Assembly (NCBI RefSeq): GCF_000720925.1
Contig: NZ_JOEE01000001.1
Location: forward strand, 310,001 to 374,000
DNA: 64,000 nucleotides
Source of the DNA: Phycicoccus jejuensis
GTDB lineage: Bacteria; Actinomycetota; Actinomycetes; Actinomycetales; Dermatophilaceae
Reading direction: 5' to 3'
Of the stretch, positions 17,499-26,013 are shown in pieces; within the stretch, counting starts at the first letter, position 1, and each line of letters begins with the position of its first letter. The notes under the pieces were generated by a model. That model had not been told where the DNA came from. It made no database searches and saw nothing but the letters and a program-made list of their open reading frames with translations. A program made the position numbers and the translations under genes.

Positions 17499-19709
17499 TC
17501 AGGCGGGGCGCAGGACGTGCATCCGGTGGGCCGCCCGGGTCAGGACGACGTAGAGCACGCGCACCCCGCCCGGCGACTCCTCGGTGATCGCGTCGGGGTC
17601 GAGGACGACGGTCGCGTCCCACTCCAGGCCCTTGGTCGACAGCGGGTCGATGACCTGCACCCGCCCCTCGCCGGCCCCGTCGAGCACCGCCGCCCGCTGC
17701 GCCCACCGCTGCGGCGTGATGACGGCGATCGACCCGTCGACCTCGCCGAGCAGCGTCTCCACCGCCCCGCGCGCCTCGTCCACCAGACCCTCGGTCACCA
17801 CACGGTCAACCGGGCGCACCCCGGTCTCACGCACGGCGTCGGGGATGTCGGCGTCCGGGACGAGCGGCAGGATGACGTCGCGCGCGTGGTCGAAGATCTC
17901 GCGGGCGTTGCGGTAGTTGGTGTCCATGTGGAACATCCGGCGCTCGAGCCCGGCGAAGGCCTCCTCGCGCGCCCGACCGGCCTCGGCGAGGTCCGGCCAC
18001 GACGCCTGCGCCGCGTCACCGACCACCGTCCACGACGCCGTACGGCCCCGCCGCGCCACCATCCGCCACTGCATCGGCGAGAGGTCCTGCGCCTCGTCGA
18101 CGAGCACGTGCGCGTACGCCGCGGCCCGCTCGATGCGGCCGGCCATCAGCCGCGCCCGCGCGTCACCCGGCGCGAGCACCGCCCGGGTGTCGGTGCGCGG
18201 CGCCCGCCCGAGCCCGACGCGCACGTCCTGCACACCGTAGGACTGCAGGTCGTCGAGCTCCTCGATGTCGTAGAAGCCCTGCTCCTCGCGCGTCACCTCG
18301 GGCACCGCCCCGAGCCGCGCGAGCAGGTCGTCGACGAGCGGCACGTCGGCCACCGACCACTCGCCGGTCGCGACGGCCTCGCGGTACGACGCCGCGAGCG
18401 CGGCCGCATCGCCCTGCGACAGCACCCCGCGCCCGACCCGGTAGGCGTGCTCGGTGTCGGTGAGCGTCAGCAGCACCTCGCGCGGGTCGAGCGGGCGCCA
18501 CCACGCGGCGACGAACTCGTCGACGGCGCGCGAGTCCTCGAAGGCGCCGAGGAAGTCCGAGCGCTCGCCCTGGCGCACCGTGCGCCACGCGGCCTCGGCC
18601 AGCGCGGCCCGCGCGGCGGCGGCCCCGAGGTTGTGCTGGTGGGTGCGCAGCACCTCAGAGCGCACCCGGCGCAGGGCCTCCTCGTCGAGCCGGACGGCGT
18701 GCCCGGCGACGAACGCGCGGAAGGTGGTCGGCGCTCCGACCGGCGCCCGCGAGGCCAGCCGACCCAGCACCCGCCGGATGCGCAGCGACCCCTTGACCGC
18801 GGCGACCTCGGGGGAGTCCAGCCGCACGGCCGTCATCCCGTCGACGACGTCACCGAGCGCGCGCAGCGCCACCGACTCCTCGCCGAGGGAGGGCAGCACC
18901 CGCTCGATGTACGCCGTGTACGCGGACGACGGCCCGATGACGAGGATCCCGCCGTGCTCGAAGCGCCGCCGCTCGGCGTAGAGCAGATAGGCCGCCCGGT
19001 GCAGCGCGACGACGGTCTTGCCCGTGCCGGGGCCGCCGGTGATCTCGGTGACGCCGCGGGAGGGGGCGCGGATGGCCTCGTCCTGGTGGCGCTGGATGGT
19101 CGCGACGATGTCGCGCATCTGCCGGCCGCGGCTGCGGGTCAGGGCGGCCATCAGCGCGCCGTCGCCGACGACGACGATGTCGCCGGGCGCCTCGGGGACC
19201 ATGAGGTCGTCCTCGACCCCGACGACCTGGGCGCCGCGGCAGCGCAGCACCCGCCGGCGCACGACCCCCATCGGGTCGACCGGTGTCGCCCGGTAGAACG
19301 CCGCGGCGGCCGGGGCACGCCAGTCGACGACGAGGGGCTCGTAGTCGTCGTCGCGCACACCGAGGCGACCGATGTGCCGGACCTCGCGCTCGGCGGCGGT
19401 CGAGTCCTCGGAGCCGAGGTCGAGCCGGCCGAAGACGAGGCCCTCGTACTGCGTGTCGATCATCGCCCGGCGGCGCGCGGCCGCGAAGACGAGTGCGTCG
19501 CGCTCGAACAGCCCGGTCAGCTCCTCGTCGCGCACGTCACCGGTCCGGTCGGTGCGCCCGCGGGCCATCCCGTCGGCCTCGACGTCGCGGGCGCGCCCGC
19601 TGGCCTTCTCGAGCTCGGCGTAGACGCGGTCGACGTGTGCCTGCTCGATCGCGATCTCGCGCTCGACGTCGGGGGAGGCCTCGGGCTGGCCCGGGTGGTG
19701 CGTGGTCAC
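17499..19709 (-). CDS. HelD/HelR-like superfamily 1 ATPase (RNA polymerase remodelling)
   Basis: UvrD-like ATPase of 736 aa. The N-terminus (residues 10-100) is a charged coiled-coil arm of the type HelD uses to enter RNA polymerase, followed by LVVDWRAPAAAAFYRATP, a hallmark of the HelD family. Walker A is GGPGTGKTVVALHRAAYLLY, motif II VDEAQDLSPMQW, motif III region WTVVGDAAQASWPD, and motif VI VLYVVLTRAAHRMHVL. Actinobacterial members (HelR, mycobacterial HelD) release stalled RNA polymerase and can protect it from rifamycins. No rifamycin-associated inverted element was found upstream, so the stress role is open. Confidence 0.9.
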   Translation of the reverse strand: MTTHHPGQPEASPDVEREIAIEQAHVDRVYAELEKASGRARDVEADGMARGRTDRTGDVRDEELTGLFERDALVFAAARRRAMIDTQYEGLVFGRLDLGSEDSTAAEREVRHIGRLGVRDDDYEPLVVDWRAPAAAAFYRATPVDPMGVVRRRVLRCRGAQVVGVEDDLMVPEAPGDIVVVGDGALMAALTRSRGRQMRDIVATIQRHQDEAIRAPSRGVTEITGGPGTGKTVVALHRAAYLLYAERRRFEHGGILVIGPSSAYTAYIERVLPSLGEESVALRALGDVVDGMTAVRLDSPEVAAVKGSLRIRRVLGRLASRAPVGAPTTFRAFVAGHAVRLDEEALRRVRSEVLRTHQHNLGAAAARAALAEAAWRTVRQGERSDFLGAFEDSRAVDEFVAAWWRPLDPREVLLTLTDTEHAYRVGRGVLSQGDAAALAASYREAVATGEWSVADVPLVDDLLARLGAVPEVTREEQGFYDIEELDDLQSYGVQDVRVGLGRAPRTDTRAVLAPGDARARLMAGRIERAAAYAHVLVDEAQDLSPMQWRMVARRGRTASWTVVGDAAQASWPDLAEAGRAREEAFAGLERRMFHMDTNYRNAREIFDHARDVILPLVPDADIPDAVRETGVRPVDRVVTEGLVDEARGAVETLLGEVDGSIAVITPQRWAQRAAVLDGAGEGRVQVIDPLSTKGLEWDATVVLDPDAITEESPGGVRVLYVVLTRAAHRMHVLRPA

Positions 19710-19847
19710 GGAGCCGCGGTCTCCTCGCAGGATCGGCTGGGCACGGAACTCACCAGTCTAGCCGCGTCACCAGCGCGGACGCCCCACGCCGCCCGGGCGC
19801 CGGTCGCCGGTGCGCGGCGGTGCCCGCGGCCCCTAGGCTGGCTGCCC

Positions 19848-21134
19848 GTGAAGGTCCTCGTCATCGGCTCCGGTGCCCGCGAGCACGCCATCGTCCGCGC
19901 GCTGTCGCTCGACCCCGCGCTCGACGCGGTCGTGGCCGCGCCGGGCAACCCCGGCATCGAGGCGGTGGCCCTCTGCGAGCCGCTGCCGGGCGGGGTCACG
20001 GACGTCGACGGCATCCTCGAGGTCGCCCGGCGCCACGCGGTCGGCCTCGTCGTCGTCGGTCCCGAGGCGCCCCTCGTCGCCGGCGTCGCCGACGCGGTCC
20101 GCGCCGCCGGCATCCCGTGCTTCGGGCCCTCGGCGGCCGCCGCGCGCCTCGAGGGCAGCAAGGCGTACGCCAAGGAGGTGATGTCGGCCGCCGACGTCCC
20201 GACGGCGATGGCCCACGTGTGCACGACCGAGGCCGAGCTCGCCGACGCCCTCGACGCCCTCGGCGCCCCGCACGTCGTCAAGGACGACGGGCTCGCGGCC
20301 GGCAAGGGCGTCGTCGTCACCGACGACCGGGCCGAGGCGCTCGCGCACGGGCTCGCCTGCCTGGCCAAGGACGACGGCCGCGTCGTCGTCGAGGAGTTCC
20401 TCGACGGCCCCGAGGTCTCCCTCTTCTGCCTCTGCGACGGCGAGTCCGTGGTCCCGCTGACGCCCGCGCAGGACTTCAAGCGCATCGGCGACGGCGACAC
20501 CGGCCCGAACACCGGCGGGATGGGCGCCTACAGCCCGCTCGACTGGGCGCCGGACGGCCTCGTCGACGACGTCGTCGCCCGCATCGCGCAGCCGGTCGTC
20601 GACGAGATGGCCCGCCGCGGCGCCCCGTTCGTCGGCGTCCTCTACGTCGGCCTCGCCCTGACCCGCCGCGGCCCGCGCGTCATCGAGTTCAACGTCCGCT
20701 TCGGCGACCCCGAGACGCAGGTCGTCCTCGACCGCCTGCGCACGCCGCTGGCCCAGGTGCTGCTGGCCGCCGCCGAGGGCCGCCTCGCGCAGGCCGAGCC
20801 GCTGCGCTGGTCGGACGAGCACGCCGTCACGGTCGTCGTCGCGGCCGACGGCTACCCCGGCACGCCGCGCACCGGCGACCCGCTGGACGGCCTCGACGCC
20901 GTGCCCGGCGACCCCGACGCCTACGTCCTGCACGCCGGCACCGCGCGCGACGCCGACGGCGTCCTCGTCTCCGCCGGCGGGCGCGTCCTCTCGGTCGTCG
21001 CCCGGGGAGCGGACCTCGCGCAGGCCCGCGAGCGGGTCTACGCCGCCGTCGACACCGTGCGGCTCGACGGCGCGCAGCACCGCCACGACATCGCCGAGAA
21101 GGCGCAGCGCGGCGAGGTCACCGTCCCCGCCTGA
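19848..21134 (+). CDS. purD: Phosphoribosylamine-glycine ligase (GAR synthetase)
   Basis: Second step of purine synthesis: phosphoribosylamine plus glycine plus ATP to GAR. 428 aa, full length. The opening VKVLVIGSGAREHAI is the family signature, followed by an ATP-grasp domain with KDDGLAAGKGVVV, VEEFLDGPEVSLF and the metal-binding stretch RVIEFNVRFGDPETQ. GTG start at 19848. It shares a 138-bp divergent upstream region with the HelD-like gene. Confidence 0.98.
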   Translation: MKVLVIGSGAREHAIVRALSLDPALDAVVAAPGNPGIEAVALCEPLPGGVTDVDGILEVARRHAVGLVVVGPEAPLVAGVADAVRAAGIPCFGPSAAAARLEGSKAYAKEVMSAADVPTAMAHVCTTEAELADALDALGAPHVVKDDGLAAGKGVVVTDDRAEALAHGLACLAKDDGRVVVEEFLDGPEVSLFCLCDGESVVPLTPAQDFKRIGDGDTGPNTGGMGAYSPLDWAPDGLVDDVVARIAQPVVDEMARRGAPFVGVLYVGLALTRRGPRVIEFNVRFGDPETQVVLDRLRTPLAQVLLAAAEGRLAQAEPLRWSDEHAVTVVVAADGYPGTPRTGDPLDGLDAVPGDPDAYVLHAGTARDADGVLVSAGGRVLSVVARGADLAQARERVYAAVDTVRLDGAQHRHDIAEKAQRGEVTVPA

Positions 21135-21164
21135 TCCGTCCCGACGCCGCGTCCTGCGACCGAC

Positions 21165-22085
21165 TCAGGCCGTGAGCGCCGCGTGCGCGTCCGCGAGGTG
21201 GTCGAGGTCGTGCAGGTCGAGGACCTGGAGGTACAGGCGGCTCGCGCCGGCCTCGGCGAGCCGGCCGGCGCGCTCGCGGACCTCCTCGGGGGTGCCGGCC
21301 ACGCCGTTGGCCCGCAGCTCGGCGACGTCTCGACCGATGGCCTCGGCGCGGCGACGCAGGGTCGCCTCGTCCTTGCCGACGCAGAGGACCTGGGCCGCGC
21401 TGTGGACGAGGCTCAGCGGGTCGCGGCCGTGCTCGTCGCAGACGGTGTCGACGCGCTCGAACAGCCGCGCGGTGTCGTCGACCGACGAGAACGGGACGTT
21501 GAACTCGGCGGCGTACCGGGCGGCCAGCGACGGCGTCCGCCTCTTGCCGGCGCCGCCGACGACGATCGGCACGCCGCCGGGCTGCGTCGTGCGCACGAGC
21601 GCCGGGTGCCCGCTCACCGGGTAGTTCGAGCCGTCGTGGTCGTACTCCGAGCCCTCCGGCGCAGACCACATCCCGGTGATGACGGCCAGCTGCTCCTCGA
21701 GCCGGTCGAAGCGCTCCCTGAGCGGCGGGAAGGGGATGCCGAAGGCGTGGTGCTCGGCCTCGAACCAGCCGGCGCCGAGCCCGAGCTCGACCCGGCCGCC
21801 GCTCATCTGGTCGACCCCGGCGACCGTGACGGCCAGCGGGCCGGGGAGCCGGAAGGGCGCCGAGGTGACCAGTGTCCCGAGCCGGATGCGCGAGGTGTCG
21901 CGGGCGAGGCCGGCGAGCGTCGTCCAGGCGTCGGTCGGGCCGGGGCGGCCGTCGCCGGACATGTGCAGGTAGTGGTCGGACCGGAAGAAGGCGTCGTACC
22001 CGAGGTCCTCGGCCGCGCGGGCCACCGCGAGGAGGTCGTCGTACGTGGCGCCCTGCTGGGGCTCGGTGAAGATGCGCAGGTCCAT
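21165..22085 (-). CDS. LLM class F420-dependent oxidoreductase
   Basis: Luciferase-fold enzyme of 306 aa, in the F420-type subgroup judging by MDLRIFTEPQQGATYDDLLA, AFFRSDHYLHMSGDG and the cofactor-end stretch GRVELGLGAGWFEAEHHAFG. Deazaflavin F420 use is typical for this actinobacterial branch but is inference. Ends 31 bp from the purD stop (convergent) and lies 10 bp downstream of the MFS gene on the same strand, so it probably belongs to the SoxR-controlled unit. Confidence 0.88.
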   Translation of the reverse strand: MDLRIFTEPQQGATYDDLLAVARAAEDLGYDAFFRSDHYLHMSGDGRPGPTDAWTTLAGLARDTSRIRLGTLVTSAPFRLPGPLAVTVAGVDQMSGGRVELGLGAGWFEAEHHAFGIPFPPLRERFDRLEEQLAVITGMWSAPEGSEYDHDGSNYPVSGHPALVRTTQPGGVPIVVGGAGKRRTPSLAARYAAEFNVPFSSVDDTARLFERVDTVCDEHGRDPLSLVHSAAQVLCVGKDEATLRRRAEAIGRDVAELRANGVAGTPEEVRERAGRLAEAGASRLYLQVLDLHDLDHLADAHAALTA

Positions 22086-22094
22086 GCACCCACG

Positions 22095-23534
22095 CTACGC
22101 AGGTGCGGGCGCCCCGTCCCGACGGGTTCCGCGCACCCGGCCGGACCCGGCGGCGACGAGGAGCGCGACGAGCGCGCCGACGACCATCAGCTCGGCGAAC
22201 CGGGGGCCGTCCATGCCCGGCCCGAACCACGCGACGACCCCGCCGACGAGCGCCGTCTGCAGGGCGACGCCGGTCGAGACCCCGAGGCCCTGGGCGGCGC
22301 TCGCCCGCCCGCGCTCGGCCTCGGGCGCGAGGGCCAGCAGCTCGGTCGACAGCACCGGCGAGAGGATGCCCATGCCGGTGGCGGCCGCGGCCCAGCCGAC
22401 CATCCCGGCCGCGACCCCGACGACGTCGAGCGCCAGCAGCACCGGCCCCACCGACCCGACGGCGATGAGCAGCCCGCCGGCCCGGATGCGCGCCGCGGCG
22501 CTCGTGCGCGCCTGCACCCACGCCGTGCTGTTGAGCCACGACCCGGCCGCCCACAGCACGCCCGTCACCGACAGCGAGACGCCGGCGACGGCCGCGCTGA
22601 CGTCGTGGGTCGTCACGAGCATGAGCGGGATGACCGAGCCGACACCGGTGAACGCGGCGGAGGTGAGCATCCGCAGCCCGACGACCGCCGGCACGCCGGC
22701 GCGCAGGCGGGCGGTGCCGCGGGGGAGGGCCCGGGCGGCCGAGAGGACGACCACGAGACCGCCGGCGAGCACGGTCGCCAGCCCGGCCGCCCGCGTGCTC
22801 GGGGACTCGAGCAGCGGAGCCGCGAAGGTCGTGACGGTCAGCCCGGCCGCGAGGGCGAAGGACGCCGCGAGCCGGGCGCCCGCGCCCTCGTCGACGTCCG
22901 GCGCCGGTGCGGGGCGGTCGCCGCGCAGTGCCGGACGCAGCAGCCAGAGGGCGAACGGGACGACGAGCAGCGGACCGGCGAACACCCAGCGCCAGCCGGC
23001 CAGCGACTCGACCCCGCCGGCGAACCCCGGCCCGAGGAGCGACGGCAGGATCCAGGCCGCGGCGAACGACGCGAACACCTTGGCGCGCAACGACTCCGGC
23101 AGCGCCTGGGCCACCAGCACCATGAGCGTGGTGTCGATGAGCGCCTCGGCGAGCCCCGACAGAGCGCGGCCACCGACGAAGACGACCATCGTCGGAGCGA
23201 GCGCCGAGACGACCTGCGCGACCCCGAAGACGCCGATGCCGGCGAGGAGCACCGGCCGGGGGCCGAACCGGTCGGTCCATCCGCCGGAGAGGGCCATCCC
23301 CACGGTGAAGGTCACGAGCGAAGCGCCGGTCGAGGCGCCGAAGAGCGCCCAGCCGTCGAGGTCGCGGACGACGACCGGGAGGACCGTCTGCACGGCACGG
23401 TTCTCGAAGGCCGCGAGGGTCACGAGCGCCACGACGCCGACGACGACCGGCAGGTACCGGCGGTCGAGGAGCCGCTCGGGCGGGGAGGAGCCGGGCGGCG
23501 GGGTGGTGGCGGGGTGCGCGTCGGTCGTGGTCAC
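22095..23534 (-). CDS. MFS efflux transporter, SoxR-box controlled
   Basis: Twelve-helix major facilitator protein of about 479 aa. After a Pro-rich leader, helix 1 is VVGVVALVTLAAFE. The motif-A loop after helix 2 is ALSGGWTDRFGPRPVL. GTG at 23534 is chosen because the longer start at 23561 would place the coding region over a perfect SoxR operator. The divergent gene encodes SoxR, and export of redox-cycling compounds is a common role of SoxR-linked MFS genes in other bacteria. The F420-type enzyme downstream (10-bp gap) may modify the same compounds. Confidence 0.9.
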   Translation of the reverse strand: MTTTDAHPATTPPPGSSPPERLLDRRYLPVVVGVVALVTLAAFENRAVQTVLPVVVRDLDGWALFGASTGASLVTFTVGMALSGGWTDRFGPRPVLLAGIGVFGVAQVVSALAPTMVVFVGGRALSGLAEALIDTTLMVLVAQALPESLRAKVFASFAAAWILPSLLGPGFAGGVESLAGWRWVFAGPLLVVPFALWLLRPALRGDRPAPAPDVDEGAGARLAASFALAAGLTVTTFAAPLLESPSTRAAGLATVLAGGLVVVLSAARALPRGTARLRAGVPAVVGLRMLTSAAFTGVGSVIPLMLVTTHDVSAAVAGVSLSVTGVLWAAGSWLNSTAWVQARTSAAARIRAGGLLIAVGSVGPVLLALDVVGVAAGMVGWAAAATGMGILSPVLSTELLALAPEAERGRASAAQGLGVSTGVALQTALVGGVVAWFGPGMDGPRFAELMVVGALVALLVAAGSGRVRGTRRDGAPAPA

Positions 23535-23548
23535 CAGAGGAGCCTCAC

Positions 23549-23568
23549 ACCTCAAGCGCACTTGAGGT
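23549..23568. promoter_or_regulatory. SoxR operator
   Basis: The 18-bp core CCTCAAGCGCACTTGAGG (23550-23567) is a near-perfect dyad, extended by A/T on the outside. It matches the SoxR box form CCTCAAG(N)4CTTGAGG known from Streptomyces and proteobacteria. It lies between the divergent MFS and soxR starts, 15 bp before the MFS GTG and 21 bp before the soxR GTG. Confidence 0.85.
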
Positions 23569-23588
23569 CAAGTCGCTACCCTGCACCC

Positions 23589-24044
23589 GTGGACGGACAC
23601 GACCTGCTGGCCATCGGCGAGGTGGCGGAGCGCTCCGGCGTCAGCGTCGCGACGGTGCGCTTCTACGAGGAGAAGGGCCTGCTGACCTCGGTGCGCGACA
23701 CCGCCAACCGGCGGCGCTTCGAGCGCCACGTCCTGCGGCGCATCGCCGTCGTGCGCGCCGGGCAACGGTTCGGGCTGGGGCTGACCGAGATCGGCGAGGC
23801 GCTCGCCGCCCTCCCCGCGGACCGGGCGCCGACCAAGCGTGACTGGGAGCGCCTCTCGCGGCGCTGGCACGACGAGCTGACGGCGCGCATCGAGGCGATG
23901 GAACGGGTGCGCGACGGGCTGTCGTCGTGCATCGGCTGCGGCTGCCTCTCGCTGCGGTCCTGCCCCGTCTACAACCACGACGACGAGCTGGCGACCGAGG
24001 GGCCGGGGGCCCGCCGCTGGCCGGCCGCCGCCCGCGGCCACTGA
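23589..24044 (+). CDS. soxR: Redox-sensitive MerR-type regulator SoxR
   Basis: Dimeric transcription activator of 151 aa. The N-terminal MerR HTH reads LAIGEVAERSGVSVATVRFY, followed by the dimerisation helix (residues 80-115). The C-terminal SCIGCGCLSLRSCPVYN has the four Cys (C-x2-C-x-C-x5-C) that hold the [2Fe-2S] redox sensor of SoxR. GTG start 21 bp from its own operator, which suggests autoregulation together with the divergent MFS gene. Confidence 0.96.
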   Translation: MDGHDLLAIGEVAERSGVSVATVRFYEEKGLLTSVRDTANRRRFERHVLRRIAVVRAGQRFGLGLTEIGEALAALPADRAPTKRDWERLSRRWHDELTARIEAMERVRDGLSSCIGCGCLSLRSCPVYNHDDELATEGPGARRWPAAARGH

Positions 24045-24059
24045 CGTCCCCCCCACGAA

Positions 24060-24109
24060 CGACGAGGACGTGCCGTGCGGCCCGCAGGCCACGTGGCACG
24101 TCCTCGTCG
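24060..24109. terminator. Bidirectional terminator between soxR and MFS
   Basis: Perfect 15-bp stem CGACGAGGACGTGCC at 24060-24074 with its inverse at 24095-24109; the 20-nt loop forms a second small stem. It sits in the 82-bp gap between convergent genes. Confidence 0.85.
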
Positions 24110-24126
24110 GTGGACGGAGGGGGTGG

Positions 24127-25338
24127 TCAGGCCCCCATCGTCACGGCCTGCGCCTCCTCCTCGGAGTCGATGCGCTCGGCGCCGTGGCCGGGCTCGGCGT
24201 CGACGCTGCGCACGAAGGAGTGGCCCGTCGAGAGCACCGCGACGGCGAGGACGACCGCGCCGGCGCCGACCCAGAACGGGATGTGGACCGAGCGCTCGCC
24301 GAGCGTGCCGGCCAGCCACGGGGCCACCGCGCCGCCGGCGAACCGGACGAAGCTGTAGGCCGCGGAGGCGACGCTGCGCTCGACGGGCGAGACCTTCATG
24401 ACCGTCTCGGTGATGAGGGTGTTGTTGACGCCGAGGAAGCCGCCGGCGAGGACGACCATGACGACGAGCACGGTCTTGTTCTCGGTGAACACGGCCATGA
24501 CGGCGAGGATGACCGCGAAGCCGAGCAGGGCGCCGACGATGCCGGCGAAGGTGCCGACGTGGCGCTGGACCCACGGGGCGACGACGACGGAGGTCAGCGC
24601 CAGGAGCAGGCCCCAGCCGAAGAACACCAGGCCGGTGCCGTGCGCCGACATGTCGAGCGGGAACGGCGTGAAGGCCAGGAGGGTGAAGAAGCCGAAGTTG
24701 TAGAGCAGCGCGGTGAGGCCGACGGTGAGCAGCCCGCGGTGGCCGAGGGCGCGCAGGGGGGCGCTGAGCGGCGTCGGGTGCGGCTTCTCGTTCGCCGCGG
24801 GGAGGGTGACCCACGTGGCGACGAGGGCGATGAGCATCAACGCGCTGACGCCGAAGAACGGTCCGCGCCAGGAGATCCCGCCCAGCGCACCACCGACGAG
24901 CGGCCCGGCGGCGATGCCGAGGCCGAGCGCGGCCTCGTAGAGGATGATCGCCTGCGCGACCGAGCCGCGGGCGGCGTTGACGATCGTCGCGAGCGCGGTG
25001 GCGATGAACAGGGCGTTGCCGAGCCCCCAGACGGCGCGGAAGCCGACGATGCCGTTGACGCTGTCCTGCATCCCGGCCAGGCCGGCGCCGACGATGATGA
25101 TCGCGAGGCCGATGAGCAGGGTGCGCTTGGCGCCGATGCGGCTCGAGATGAAGCCGGTGATGAGCATCGCGAGGCCCATGACGGCCATGTAGCTCGTGAA
25201 GAGCAGGGAGACCTGGGAGGGGGTGGCCCCCAGGTCGTCGGCGATCGGCTTGAGGATGGGGTCGACGAGGCCGATCCCCATGAAGGCGACGACGCAGGCG
25301 AACGCCACGCTCCAGACGGTCTTCGGTTGGCGCCACAT
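24127..25338 (-). CDS. MFS transporter, MarR-linked
   Basis: Major facilitator of 403 aa with 12 predicted helices. It starts MWRQPKTVWSVAFACVVAFM and has the motif-A loop GFISSRIGAKRTLL. ATG at 25338 has AGAGGAA 8 bp upstream. It follows the marR gene on the same strand with a 26-bp gap, the usual layout of a drug exporter under control of its own MarR repressor. The substrate is unknown. Confidence 0.92.
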   Translation of the reverse strand: MWRQPKTVWSVAFACVVAFMGIGLVDPILKPIADDLGATPSQVSLLFTSYMAVMGLAMLITGFISSRIGAKRTLLIGLAIIIVGAGLAGMQDSVNGIVGFRAVWGLGNALFIATALATIVNAARGSVAQAIILYEAALGLGIAAGPLVGGALGGISWRGPFFGVSALMLIALVATWVTLPAANEKPHPTPLSAPLRALGHRGLLTVGLTALLYNFGFFTLLAFTPFPLDMSAHGTGLVFFGWGLLLALTSVVVAPWVQRHVGTFAGIVGALLGFAVILAVMAVFTENKTVLVVMVVLAGGFLGVNNTLITETVMKVSPVERSVASAAYSFVRFAGGAVAPWLAGTLGERSVHIPFWVGAGAVVLAVAVLSTGHSFVRSVDAEPGHGAERIDSEEEAQAVTMGA

Positions 25339-25364
25339 GGGCAGGGGTTCCTCTCGGTCGGGGG

Positions 25365-25820
25365 TCAGGAGCCGGCGCGGCCGGGCTCGCGGGCGGGGGT
25401 GGTGCGGGTCGCCTCGAGCAGCTCGGTGAGGACGGCGGTCGCCGTCCGGAGCCGCTCGGGGTCGGCGTCCAGCTGCTCGAGGACCGGGCGCAGGGCCGCG
25501 GCGCGGGCGCGCCGGGCGGTGGCCAGGGCCTCGTGACCCGCGGCGGTGAGGGACACGAGGGTGGCCCGGCCGTCGGCCGGGTCGGGGGTGCGGTGGGCCC
25601 ATCCGGTGGCCTCCAGGCGCTGGACCTGGGTGGTCATCGTCGGCTGGCTCGTGGCGTCGACCTCGGCGAGCGCGGTGATCCGCGCCGGGCCGAGCTCCTC
25701 GAGGAGGGACAGCACGCGGGCCTGGGCCCACGGGATCTCGAGGTCGGCGTGCCGGCTGGCCCACCGGGAGAGCCCGGCGGCCGAGCGGAGCAGCTCGATG
25801 GCGAGGTCGTCCGTGTGCAC
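25365..25820 (-). CDS. MarR family transcriptional regulator
   Basis: Winged-HTH repressor of 151 aa. Recognition region LGPARITALAEVDATSQPTM and wing RTPDPADGRATLVSLTAAG are clear. N- and C-terminal helices form the dimer. GTG start at 25820, 13 bp downstream of a palindrome in an unusually AT-rich stretch. Likely represses itself and the MFS gene downstream until a small ligand binds. Confidence 0.93.
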   Translation of the reverse strand: MHTDDLAIELLRSAAGLSRWASRHADLEIPWAQARVLSLLEELGPARITALAEVDATSQPTMTTQVQRLEATGWAHRTPDPADGRATLVSLTAAGHEALATARRARAAALRPVLEQLDADPERLRTATAVLTELLEATRTTPAREPGRAGS

Positions 25821-25833
25821 CCGTCCACTTTAC

Positions 25834-25846
25834 ATAGGTAACCTAT
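25834..25846 (-). promoter_or_regulatory. Putative MarR operator in the marR promoter
   Basis: Dyad ATAGGT-A-ACCTAT lies 13 bp upstream of the marR start, inside the only AT-rich segment nearby. On the minus strand TTGATT (about 25850) and TAAAGT (about 25828) could be the -35 and -10 boxes with the dyad between them. Confidence 0.6.
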
Positions 25847-25884
25847 CCAAATCAAGCCGCGAGGTCGCTTCCCCCGGGAACGCT

Positions 25885-25947
25885 GCGCCTCACCCGGGAA
25901 CGGTTGTCGGGTGAGGCGCGCGCGTATCGGGTCACCCGATACGCGCG
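25885..25947. repeat. Double hairpin between marR and purC
   Basis: Two adjoining structures: an imperfect stem GCGCCTCACCCG...CGGGTGAGGCGC (25885-25920) and a perfect 14-bp stem CGCGCGTATCGGGT with a one-base loop at 25919-25947. They overlap by two bases, so only one can fully form at a time. Position upstream of purC on the plus strand allows a role in its leader, or as an insulator between divergent genes. Confidence 0.6.
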
Positions 25948-26013
25948 TGACGCGTGGGGTGAGGGCGGTGGAGGGGCGACGCGGCGTGGGCGTGGGGCTG
26001 GAAGGATGGCCCC

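Noticed and set aside
19710..19847. Rifamycin-associated element upstream of the HelR-like gene
   Set aside because: The inverted repeat expected for that element was not found in the 138-bp gap between it and purD.
21183..24044. Plus-strand open frame of 953 codons running into soxR
   Set aside because: It is antisense to the LLM and MFS genes. Only its last 151 codons (soxR) carry family motifs, with a GTG start behind the operator.
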